In this document: piece by piece, positions 1-6,309 of the stretch
Numbering within the stretch: position 1 is the stretch's first letter
Layout: each line of letters begins with the position of its first letter
NCBI GenBank assembly: GCA_021204605.1
Contig: JAJPZD010000300.1
Coordinates: forward strand, 1-13,953
Direction: 5' to 3'
Source: Prevotella sp.
Lineage (GTDB): Bacteria > Bacteroidota > Bacteroidia > Bacteroidales > Bacteroidaceae
Length of the DNA stretch: 13,953 nucleotides
Position numbers and translations under genes: made by a program
The notes under the pieces: generated by a model
Told to the model about the DNA's origin: nothing
Seen by the model: the letters and a program-made list of their open reading frames with translations, nothing else
The model's database searches: none

Positions 1-452
1 TAAGAGCACCACGAGATGGTAAATTCATAGAAAAGATTGGAACTTACAATCCTAACACCAATCCTTCCACAGTAGATTTGAATTTCGACCGTGCACTGTA
101 TTGGGTAGAGACGGGCGCACAGCCTACGGATACGGTTCACAGCATTCTTAAGCGTGAAGGTGTTTACATGATGAAACATTTGCGTGGAGGTGTCAAGAAA
201 GGTGCATTCGACGAGGCGACAGCCCAGAGCCGTTTTGATGCTTGGAAACAAGAGAAGGTAAAGAAGCTCGATAAGATCCGCGAGGAGGTTGCAAAGAAGA
301 AGAAGGACAACAAGGTAAAGAGCTTAGAGGCAGAGAAGAAAGTGAAAGAGGAAATAGCAAAGAAGGTAGCTGAAAAGAAGGCAGCCGTTGCCGCAGAGCA
401 AGCAGCCGCAGCCGTTGCAGAAAATGCAGAGGAAGCGCCGGCAGAAGCATAA
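1..452 (+). CDS. rpsP: 30S ribosomal protein S16, 5' end missing
   Basis: Small-subunit ribosomal protein S16. The frame is open from base 3 to the TAA at 450-452, so about 149 C-terminal residues are present and the true start lies before the window. The ATG at 78 is internal, because S16 core sequence (APRDGKFIEKIGTYNP) reads through upstream of it. The conserved GAQPTDTVHSILKREGV segment then identifies the family. After the core comes a tail of roughly 65 residues, rich in Lys and Glu and then Ala, that looks helical or coiled coil. E. coli S16 (82 residues) has no such tail, but Bacteroidota S16 proteins commonly carry one, so I read it as lineage-typical rather than a fusion. A strong terminator follows 22 bases after the stop. 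Identification is secure; only the N terminus is unseen. Confidence 0.96.
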   Translation, partial: RAPRDGKFIEKIGTYNPNTNPSTVDLNFDRALYWVETGAQPTDTVHSILKREGVYMMKHLRGGVKKGAFDEATAQSRFDAWKQEKVKKLDKIREEVAKKKKDNKVKSLEAEKKVKEEIAKKVAEKKAAVAAEQAAAAVAENAEEAPAEA

Positions 453-474
453 TTTTCTCTAACAGACAATATAT

Positions 475-513
475 AAAAGGATGTCATTCTGTTATGGATG
501 ACATCCTTTTTAT
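475..513 (+). terminator. Rho-independent terminator after rpsP, probably bidirectional
   Basis: Perfect 13-base inverted repeat: AAAAGGATGTCAT at 475-487 and ATGACATCCTTTT at 498-510, with a 10-base loop and a T run on the + strand. Read on the minus strand, the stem is followed by TTTTATAT, so it could also end the leftward DedA transcript, whose stop codon is about 33 bases away. It is the only convincing intrinsic terminator I see in the window. Confidence 0.9.
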
Positions 514-543
514 TTCGTTGAACTAAAATATCAGATTTTCAGA

Positions 544-1200
544 TTATATAGTACGGTTTTTTTTGTTCTTTCTCAACTCCTTATAAACCAAAACAGCGAT
601 AACGACCACAACTATTATCAATATGGTATAACCTATTTCGTGGCTGTATTTAGATGCAAGGTTATAGACAGCCTCCGTAGTTTTCAAGTCGGTGAAACGG
701 TAAATAAGATAACCGATTAGGGCAAGAACACAGTTCCACAGGAAAGCCCCTAAGGAAGTATATAAAACGAATTTGCCGATTTTCATACCTGCCAACCCTG
801 CAGGAATGCTTATTAACTGGCGGATGGCAGGGATGAGACGACCTATAAACGTTGAAACAGCCCCATGATCCCGGAAATAGCGTTCCGCATTCTCGATTTT
901 CTCTCTGTTAATAAGGCATAGATGCCCAATGCGACTGTCGGCGAATTTATAAATAATAGGTCTGCCAAGCCAACGTGCGAGATAATAATTGATGAGGGAG
1001 CCGATATTTGCTCCGATCGTGGCGAAGATGACAACGAGGAAGATGTTCATATCATCATCGACCATTGCCTTCCAAGCGGCAGGGGGGACAACCACTTCGG
1101 AAGGGAAAGGGATGAACGAGCTTTCGATGGCCATGAATACCGTTACGACCCAATAATTGAGGTTCTCAAGTATCCATCTGAACAATTCGGCAGAATCCAT
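544..1200 (-). CDS. DedA/VTT-family integral membrane protein
   Basis: Inner-membrane protein of the DedA family (VTT, formerly SNARE-associated, domain), 218 residues, a usual family length. Family members have been linked to lipid-carrier (undecaprenyl phosphate) or phospholipid flipping and to membrane homeostasis. Visible hallmarks are the acidic re-entrant motif around residues 26-35 (E26, then PFPSE) and the second re-entrant motif GRLIPAIRQLISIPAGLAGM at 120-139 with R121, P124 and R127. Hydrophobic helices lie near 51-72, 141-168 and 190-206, followed by a basic C-terminal tail. It is the last gene of a leftward operon, 33 bases after the OmpH-like gene, and has no recognisable Shine-Dalgarno sequence. 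The family is clear; which DedA subgroup and which substrate cannot be read from the sequence. Confidence 0.93.
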   Translation of the reverse strand: MDSAELFRWILENLNYWVVTVFMAIESSFIPFPSEVVVPPAAWKAMVDDDMNIFLVVIFATIGANIGSLINYYLARWLGRPIIYKFADSRIGHLCLINREKIENAERYFRDHGAVSTFIGRLIPAIRQLISIPAGLAGMKIGKFVLYTSLGAFLWNCVLALIGYLIYRFTDLKTTEAVYNLASKYSHEIGYTILIIVVVVIAVLVYKELRKNKKNRTI

Positions 1201-1233
1201 AAAGTAAGAAATGAATTTTGCACAAGGTATGTG

Positions 1234-1833
1234 TTATTTCTTCTTCTCGGCAGGCATACCCTTATACGCCTTGTTCAAACCAGTGATAATTTCATTGGTG
1301 ATGTCGTAAGTCTTGTCGGCATAGAGGATGTTGTCGCCAGCCTTGCTGAGGATAAGAGAAAATTTCTTATCCTTGTTGTAAATGGTAAGATAGTGCTGAA
1401 TACTGTCACGAAGGGCATTATTGAATTTTTCAGTCTCGCTCTGGAACTCACTGCTAAGACGCTGTTGCAGAGCCTGAAGATCAGACTGTTGTTTCTGAAG
1501 ACTTGCCTGAACACTTTCAGCTTGTTGCTGTGTGTATTGGTTGTTCTGAATGTCCTGTTGGAATTTGTTAACAGCATTTTGCAGTGCCGTACCTTTTGAA
1601 TTCAGCGTGTTTTGTATGTTTTGACCTTTTTTCTCAAGGATAGCGGAATATTCCTTGCAAAACTTATATTGCGTCATAATAGAGTCAACCTCAACATACG
1701 CAATTTTCATGTTAGCATCCACACTACTTACAGAAGCTGATTTCTCGTCAACTTTTGGAGCAGAGTTATTACAGGAAGCAGCAAATAATGACATCATGGC
1801 AACGACAGCCACCGAACAGATTGATTTTTTCAT
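1234..1833 (-). CDS. OmpH/Skp-like lipoprotein
   Basis: Protein of 199 residues resembling the OmpH/Skp family of periplasmic chaperones, which hold unfolded outer-membrane proteins. Features: signal peptide ending in a lipobox (FAAS-C, Cys21), a short strand with the family-like KIAYVEVDSIMTQYKF near 43-58, a Gln-rich coiled coil at about 65-145 (the Skp tentacle region), then a C-terminal segment (FSLILSKAGDNILYADKTYDITNEII) typical of the OmpH fold. Canonical Skp is a soluble periplasmic trimer, so a lipid anchor is a departure. Residues after the Cys (NNSAPK) do not resemble the acidic surface-export signal of Bacteroidota lipoproteins, so I infer it faces the periplasm. It lies between the small membrane protein gene and the DedA gene, not next to bamA. 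Family confidence is good; the client is unknown. Confidence 0.85.
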   Translation of the reverse strand: MKKSICSVAVVAMMSLFAASCNNSAPKVDEKSASVSSVDANMKIAYVEVDSIMTQYKFCKEYSAILEKKGQNIQNTLNSKGTALQNAVNKFQQDIQNNQYTQQQAESVQASLQKQQSDLQALQQRLSSEFQSETEKFNNALRDSIQHYLTIYNKDKKFSLILSKAGDNILYADKTYDITNEIITGLNKAYKGMPAEKKK

Positions 1834-1902
1834 GTCTAATGTTTTATTTTATTTTGTTTATATTCACTGAAAATGAATTTCCCACATATTAAACAGAAAT
1901 GT

Positions 1903-2106
1903 TTATTTAATAGAGCGTTTACTTCTCATCAGACGTTCCTCACTGTCCTGTTTCAGCACACAATGGATGTTCTGCTTTTTGAGGGCGGCGTTGTCAGAAA
2001 TATGTTGGGAAGAGAACTTTCCGTTTTTGCGGAGTATGATTTTAACGCAGAGTAAAATCACGGCAATAGCAATTATTAACATGCTGATGAGGAAAGTTTC
2101 TATCAT
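1903..2106 (-). CDS. Small single-pass membrane protein, 67 residues, function unknown
   Basis: Short protein with one N-terminal helix (about residues 2-21, MIETFLISMLIIAIAVILLC) and a basic, polar cytoplasmic-looking tail containing KNGKF and ALKKQNIHCVLKQD. I recall similar short proteins in Bacteroides and Prevotella genomes but know of no assigned function. The frame stays open to an ATG at 2190, but a perfect promoter sits at 2125-2155, inside that longer version and driving the same strand. Transcription would begin near 2118, so ATG 2106 is the supported start. There is no Shine-Dalgarno; the leader is A-rich. It is first in a leftward group with the OmpH-like gene (69 bases on) and the DedA gene. 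A small accessory subunit is one possibility, but nothing visible proves it. Confidence 0.72.
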   Translation of the reverse strand: MIETFLISMLIIAIAVILLCVKIILRKNGKFSSQHISDNAALKKQNIHCVLKQDSEERLMRSKRSIK

Positions 2107-2124
2107 TTTTTTTATTTTTGCATG

Positions 2125-2155
2125 CAAAGATAATGCAAACAAAGATAAGAACAAA
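2125..2155 (-). promoter_or_regulatory. Bacteroidota-type promoter for the small membrane protein/OmpH-like/DedA genes
   Basis: On the minus strand, TTTG (complement of 2152-2155) is followed after exactly 19 bases by TATCTTTG (complement of 2125-2132). This matches both the -33 TTTG and -7 TAnnTTTG consensus of the Bacteroidota primary sigma factor without mismatch. The predicted transcription start is near 2118, leaving a leader of about 12 bases before ATG 2106. Confidence 0.8.
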
Positions 2156-2214
2156 ATAAATCTGTTTGTTTTTCTTTTGAAATAAAGCACATAATATAAT
2201 AAAATTTTATCACA

Positions 2215-3672
2215 ATGAACAAAGCCGAGTTAAAACCTGCATGTGTGTTTAAGCAATTTGCAGAAATCAACAAAATTCCCCGTCCTTCCAAGCACGAGGA
2301 AAAGATGATAGAATATCTGAGAAAGTTTGGTAACGACAGAGGTTTGGAGACCGAAGTTGATGAGACAGGAAACGTAATAATCAAGAAAAAGGCGTTTGCA
2401 GGATATGAGAATAAGAAGACGTTGATATTGCAGAGTCATATCGACATGGTGTGTGATAAGTTGGTTGACGTGAAGAAAGATTTTCTCAATGATCCGATAG
2501 AGACATACGTTGATGGAGAATGGTTGAAAGCCAAGGGGACGACGTTAGGGGCGGACGATGGCATCGGATGTGCAATGCAGTTGGCTGTGTTGGACGACAA
2601 CACATTGGAGCATGGTCCGATAGAGTGTGTATTCACGGTTGACGAGGAGACAGGCCTGACGGGAGCATACGGTATGAAATCAGGATTTATGAGTGGAGAT
2701 ATGCTGATAAACCTTGACAGTGAGGATGAGGGGCAATTTTTCATCAGTTGTGCCGGTGGTGTCACTACGACGGCTAAGTTCACATTTGAGAGAGAGGCTG
2801 TTCCTGATGGATATTTCTTCTTGAAAGTCTCTGTGAAAGGTTTGCATGGCGGTCACAGTGGCGATGACATAAACAAGAAGTTTGCCAACGGCATAAAGCT
2901 CCTTGCGCGTTTCATGTATATTCTTCAAGAGAGATATGAAATAAGAATAGTCAGATTTGATTCAGGGCGTATGCACAATGCCATTCCACGTGATGGTATA
3001 GTGGTATTCGCTGTACCAATGGAATACAAGGAGAATGTTAGTGCCGACCTGAATGTTTTTGCAAAAGAAGTGGAAGATGAGTTTCATGTGAGCGAAGACA
3101 ACATAACGTTCAACTTGGAAAGCGAGGCGGCAGGTGCAGTGTTGCCATTAAGGTTAAGCCGTAATTTCATCTATGCTTTGCAGGCAGTTGACAACGGTCC
3201 GATGGCGATGTGCCAGGATGAGGCATTGGCATGGATGGTGGAGACATCCAGTAATGTGGCAAGTATAGTTACTACCGACAATGAGATAAAGATTGTAACA
3301 TCGCAACGGTCAAATGTTATGAGCAATCTTGAGAATATGGGTAACACGATTAAAGCGGTGTTTCAACTTGCAGGTGCGGAGGTTTCACAGGACGGCCGTT
3401 ATCCAGCATGGAAGATGAATCCTAATAGCATTTTAACAAGCATTGTAATAGATACTTACAAGAAGTTGTTCAATAAAGAGCCGAGGGTGATAGGAATACA
3501 TGCCGGGTTAGAGTGTGGGTTATTTTCGGAGAAATATCCCAATTTGGATATGGTGTCTTTCGGCCCAACGTTGCGGGGTGTCCATTCGCCAGAGGAGCGG
3601 CTGTTTATCCCGTCTGTGCAAAAGGTATGGGATCACCTGATAGAAATAATGAAAAGCATACCGGAAAAATAA
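2215..3672 (+). CDS. pepD: Aminoacyl-histidine dipeptidase (M20 family, PepD type)
   Basis: Cytosolic zinc dipeptidase of peptidase family M20 that hydrolyses Xaa-His and other dipeptides, supplying amino acids from peptides. Its 485 residues equal the E. coli PepD length. Metal and catalytic motifs are in order: SHIDMVCDK (H75, D77), GADDGIGCAM (D114), DEETGLTGA (catalytic-type E144 and ligand E145), NLDSEDEG (D168), and the last His in GVHSPEERLF (H457). The dimerisation/lid segment begins near VKGLHGGHSGDDINKKFANG (about 208-227). All key residues are present, so the enzyme should be active. The start sits on an A/T-rich leader without a Shine-Dalgarno. I found no complete promoter in 2107-2214; TATTTTTG at 2113-2120 fits a -7 element but lacks a matching -33. 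A lipoprotein gene follows 10 bases downstream. Confidence 0.95.
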   Translation: MNKAELKPACVFKQFAEINKIPRPSKHEEKMIEYLRKFGNDRGLETEVDETGNVIIKKKAFAGYENKKTLILQSHIDMVCDKLVDVKKDFLNDPIETYVDGEWLKAKGTTLGADDGIGCAMQLAVLDDNTLEHGPIECVFTVDEETGLTGAYGMKSGFMSGDMLINLDSEDEGQFFISCAGGVTTTAKFTFEREAVPDGYFFLKVSVKGLHGGHSGDDINKKFANGIKLLARFMYILQERYEIRIVRFDSGRMHNAIPRDGIVVFAVPMEYKENVSADLNVFAKEVEDEFHVSEDNITFNLESEAAGAVLPLRLSRNFIYALQAVDNGPMAMCQDEALAWMVETSSNVASIVTTDNEIKIVTSQRSNVMSNLENMGNTIKAVFQLAGAEVSQDGRYPAWKMNPNSILTSIVIDTYKKLFNKEPRVIGIHAGLECGLFSEKYPNLDMVSFGPTLRGVHSPEERLFIPSVQKVWDHLIEIMKSIPEK

Positions 3673-3682
3673 TGTGAGAACA

Positions 3683-4054
3683 ATGAGAAAAAACATATTA
3701 AGAACCGTAATAATCTGCTTGTTGCCATTGATGTTATTCAGTTGCATGAAACAGCGTAAGGCAGAGAGTGTGGTGAAAGATTTCCTTAACGAGAATCTGA
3801 CAGAGAGCAACTACTCTGTCAGTTTCTCGAAAATCGATTCTACGGCATACGTCAATGTGAACACGATAAATATAATGAAAGAAGTCGCTAAACGAAACAA
3901 AGCTTTCAAAAAGAACATTAACTACGGAATCAACAAAAGAAAGGGGAAATTGGTATATACAAAAGCCATGATATACATCGGGAAAGACACACTAAAACAA
4001 ACGTTCTATCTCGACAACGATATAACAAACGTTGTAGGATTTAAAGAGAACTAA
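3683..4054 (+). CDS. Small predicted lipoprotein, function unknown
   Basis: A 123-residue protein with a lipoprotein signal peptide: basic start MRKNILR, a hydrophobic run, then LFS-C with Cys21. The mature part is Lys-rich, probably an alpha/beta fold, with segments such as SVVKDFLNENLTESNYSVSFSKIDSTAYVN and a repeated strand-like pattern to the end. I do not recognise a family. An in-frame GTG at 3674 would add three residues; I chose ATG 3683 because it gives a normal signal peptide. It begins 10 bases after the pepD stop, so it is very likely co-transcribed. Residues after the Cys (MKQRKAES) show no acidic surface-export motif, so a periplasmic location is more likely. A structural or regulatory envelope role is possible, but no function can be assigned. 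Confidence 0.75.
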   Translation: MRKNILRTVIICLLPLMLFSCMKQRKAESVVKDFLNENLTESNYSVSFSKIDSTAYVNVNTINIMKEVAKRNKAFKKNINYGINKRKGKLVYTKAMIYIGKDTLKQTFYLDNDITNVVGFKEN

Positions 4055-4159
4055 TGTAAAATGTTCGGATAAAATTTTACGAGTTAAGAGTTAGTTGTTG
4101 CTTGCGTTATTGTTTGTGATTTTGCTTACAGTAAATTTCGTGATTCTTGTTGGAGGAGA
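4055..4159. other. Convergent intergenic gap
   Basis: 105 bases between the ends of two convergent genes. It contains a weak A/T-only stem (GTAAAAT at 4056-4062 pairing with ATTTTAC at 4074-4080, 11-base loop) that is not followed by a T run. It may help end transcription but is not a convincing intrinsic terminator. I see no ORF, RNA gene or repeat in it. Confidence 0.4.
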
Positions 4160-4627
4160 TTATATCTTGCGGAAGTGGAGGCGCCGGGTGGAGGTACTGA
4201 GAACCATTTTGGAGCCTTTAAGAATTTCTATCGTGTAAATAGTTTCAAGGTCCTCGACACCGAAGGGATAAAGCAATTGCACGTCATCGATTGGGGAATC
4301 CCCATTGTCGCGGTCATAAAAGTAAGGGTCATACAAGCGTAAGGCGCTTGTGGTATGCTCAAAGCGGCACAGTATGTTTTGGTTTCTGCCTGTCAAGTCC
4401 TCAAGTTCCAACAAATTGTTTTCCACTAACCAATATATTTTCTCCTCGCTCATGTTTGTCGTGCCCTCTGTGGACAAGGTGTCGATGGCAGTGAGTTGCC
4501 ACTGACCATCGAGTTTTTTGTTGCCCGAAGTTTCTATTAATCCACATGAATGAGATATTGCGCAAAACAGAACGGCAGAAATGGTGAATATACAAGAGAT
4601 TGTGTATTTTGTTTTATTGCTTTTCAT
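4160..4627 (-). CDS. Lipocalin-like predicted lipoprotein
   Basis: A 155-residue protein with a long N-terminal signal peptide and a probable lipid-modified Cys at residue 28 (SHS-C). Soon after comes KLDGQWQLTAID, the Gly-x-Trp opening strand typical of lipocalin-like domains in Bacteroidota lipoproteins. Further strand-rich segments follow (KIYWLVENNLLELED, NILCRFEHTTSALRLYD), ending in TRRLHFRKI. Small proteins with this arrangement are often annotated as lipocalin-like or DUF lipoproteins of unknown ligand. It lies 46 bases downstream of the Wzi-family gene in the same direction and is the last gene of the leftward block, so it probably shares its transcript. The lipocalin-like assignment rests on pattern only; a ligand or partner cannot be read from the sequence. 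Confidence 0.72.
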   Translation of the reverse strand: MKSNKTKYTISCIFTISAVLFCAISHSCGLIETSGNKKLDGQWQLTAIDTLSTEGTTNMSEEKIYWLVENNLLELEDLTGRNQNILCRFEHTTSALRLYDPYFYDRDNGDSPIDDVQLLYPFGVEDLETIYTIEILKGSKMVLSTSTRRLHFRKI

Positions 4628-4673
4628 AAATGTTTCTTTTAATTTTTTCTATGAAATTTTTTACTTATCTTTA

Positions 4674-6239
4674 TCAGAAATGTCCTACTTTGGCAATAGT
4701 TATCTGAAATCCTAAATTATTACCGAGTATTTTTCCGAAGTCCATACCATAACCCCCTTTCACGCTCCAACCATGCAGCAGCTTATTGGAGAAAGAATAT
4801 TTGCCCTCAACGAGGAAACTGACATTATGGTGTTTCTTGTCGTATGGATTGTCATACGTTCCTAAACCATCCTGATAAGATGCCAACACGCGGTACGTGA
4901 AATTATCCGTTGGGTTACCGTCTATACCGATATGGAAGGCCATAAAACGGTTGTCCTCTACAGATATAGTACCATCGGTGTTGTAAATAGGAGAGCGGTA
5001 TAGCGGATTGCCGATTACCTGGCCCCAATGCTGCCAGCCGGTGTATATGCCATGATTATAGAAATTATCCCTGCCGCCGATGTGGTCGGAGATACCAGAT
5101 GTATGGTCGTGGTATATCGGTCCACTCTGGTATTTGGTGAAGATATACTCGAATACCACATCGTTTACCCACTTTGGGTTTTTCAGGTTCAGTTCCGCTC
5201 CAAGCATCATATCCTTGAAGTCATAAAGCAAGAAACGCATCTTCTTTTTAGAGTTCCACTCCTCGCCACTGCCATAGCCGTCGTAGTCCAACTGGAACAT
5301 AGCGGATTGGTCCTCGAAATACTTGTCCATATAAATACTGAAACGCCAGAATTCCTCGTCCCAATTCAGTCGGATAAGCCAACTTCCCAACTGGTTGCCC
5401 TCTACATTTTTATATATTGTCTCCCCTTTGTCGAAGCCACCAAAGATGAGGGCGTTCAGATAAGCCTTTATTCCCGTGTCCCCTTTCACGGCCTGCAGGT
5501 TACCTTCGTCATCAGGGGTGTAAGCCGTCCCCCCGAAAGTACAAGCAGCCTCAAGACCTAATTCAATGGAGAAGGGATAGAATCTGTCCTCATTTCCGAT
5601 TTTGAGGTAAATGGCCTTGCTGTGGTATAATACCTTGTCGGCATATTTACTTTGTTTGTCGGTGAAGTCGTGTTGCCAGTTTTGGTCGGTCATCATACCG
5701 TATGCAATATGTCCTTTAAGGCGCAGCCAGTCGTGTCCAAAAGGCAGCACCCAGTAGTCGGGCAGGGCGATCCTGACTTGTGGGACAGGACGGGCATTGA
5801 TGCCAAGAGTCTGTGAGCCGCTGCTAAGTCGGTTGTTTTTTAGTTCCATTGGGTACTCCTTGCTTCCTACTGTCAAAGATCCGTGGAGCCAACGCCCCTC
5901 GACGAAAGCCTGCTGCACTACAAAGTTGCTGGTGAAATTATACGGTACTGCGAGGTCAACACCATATCCGATACCCCAGCGTCGCACGGAGTCGGTACGT
6001 AGAGGGCGGATAATACTGGCTCTTAAATAGCCATTGGAATTTTCCAACGAGCTAAGGCCATAGCGGTTGGCGTTCAGCCATAGAGGAGTTAGCCCATGTG
6101 AAAAAGTTGACTGCAGCTCAACTTTATACTCAAGGCCGTCAGCCAATGGGATGATACCTTTTACGTCATCGTCGTAAAACTGCGGGAAAGCGGTTGCGTT
6201 TACGAAAATGGATAAAAGTATGAGTGCTATAATTCTCAT
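4674..6239 (-). CDS. Wzi-family capsule assembly protein, outer-membrane barrel
   Basis: A 521-residue outer-membrane protein with a signal peptide (residues 1 to about 18). It matches the Wzi (capsule assembly) family as found in Bacteroidota: the LEYKVELQSTFSHGLTPLWLNANRYGLSS opening, alternating strand segments rich in Tyr and Trp, GSKEYPMELKNNRLSSGSQTLGINARPVPQVRIALPDYW in the middle, and a C terminus ending in Phe (ITIAKVGHF), as expected of a barrel. In E. coli, Wzi binds capsule polysaccharide at the surface; many Bacteroidota homologues have no proven role. No glycosyltransferase or capsule-export gene is near, so a capsule function is inherited from the family name. It follows uvrA by 70 bases, and I see no promoter in that gap. 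Confidence 0.86.
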   Translation of the reverse strand: MRIIALILLSIFVNATAFPQFYDDDVKGIIPLADGLEYKVELQSTFSHGLTPLWLNANRYGLSSLENSNGYLRASIIRPLRTDSVRRWGIGYGVDLAVPYNFTSNFVVQQAFVEGRWLHGSLTVGSKEYPMELKNNRLSSGSQTLGINARPVPQVRIALPDYWVLPFGHDWLRLKGHIAYGMMTDQNWQHDFTDKQSKYADKVLYHSKAIYLKIGNEDRFYPFSIELGLEAACTFGGTAYTPDDEGNLQAVKGDTGIKAYLNALIFGGFDKGETIYKNVEGNQLGSWLIRLNWDEEFWRFSIYMDKYFEDQSAMFQLDYDGYGSGEEWNSKKKMRFLLYDFKDMMLGAELNLKNPKWVNDVVFEYIFTKYQSGPIYHDHTSGISDHIGGRDNFYNHGIYTGWQHWGQVIGNPLYRSPIYNTDGTISVEDNRFMAFHIGIDGNPTDNFTYRVLASYQDGLGTYDNPYDKKHHNVSFLVEGKYSFSNKLLHGWSVKGGYGMDFGKILGNNLGFQITIAKVGHF

Positions 6240-6309
6240 TAAGATATGTTTTAATATTATATGTATTAATTACTTATTGTCAGATATTTACAGGCATTCC
6301 CGATAAAAG

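Noticed and set aside
922..1599. Open frame of 225 codons on the + strand opposite the DedA and OmpH-like genes
   Set aside because: It spans two well-supported genes on the other strand and has no signal, domain or promoter. It is explained as a shadow of real coding sequence.
2107..2190. Longer version of the small membrane protein starting at ATG 2190
   Set aside because: The extension would contain the promoter at 2125-2155 that drives the gene itself, and its added sequence would put two hydrophobic stretches in a row. ATG 2106 is better.
4081..4100. Short tandem-like repeat (GAGTTA then AGAGTTAG) in the convergent gap
   Set aside because: Two short imperfect copies only; expected by chance in A/T-rich spacer.
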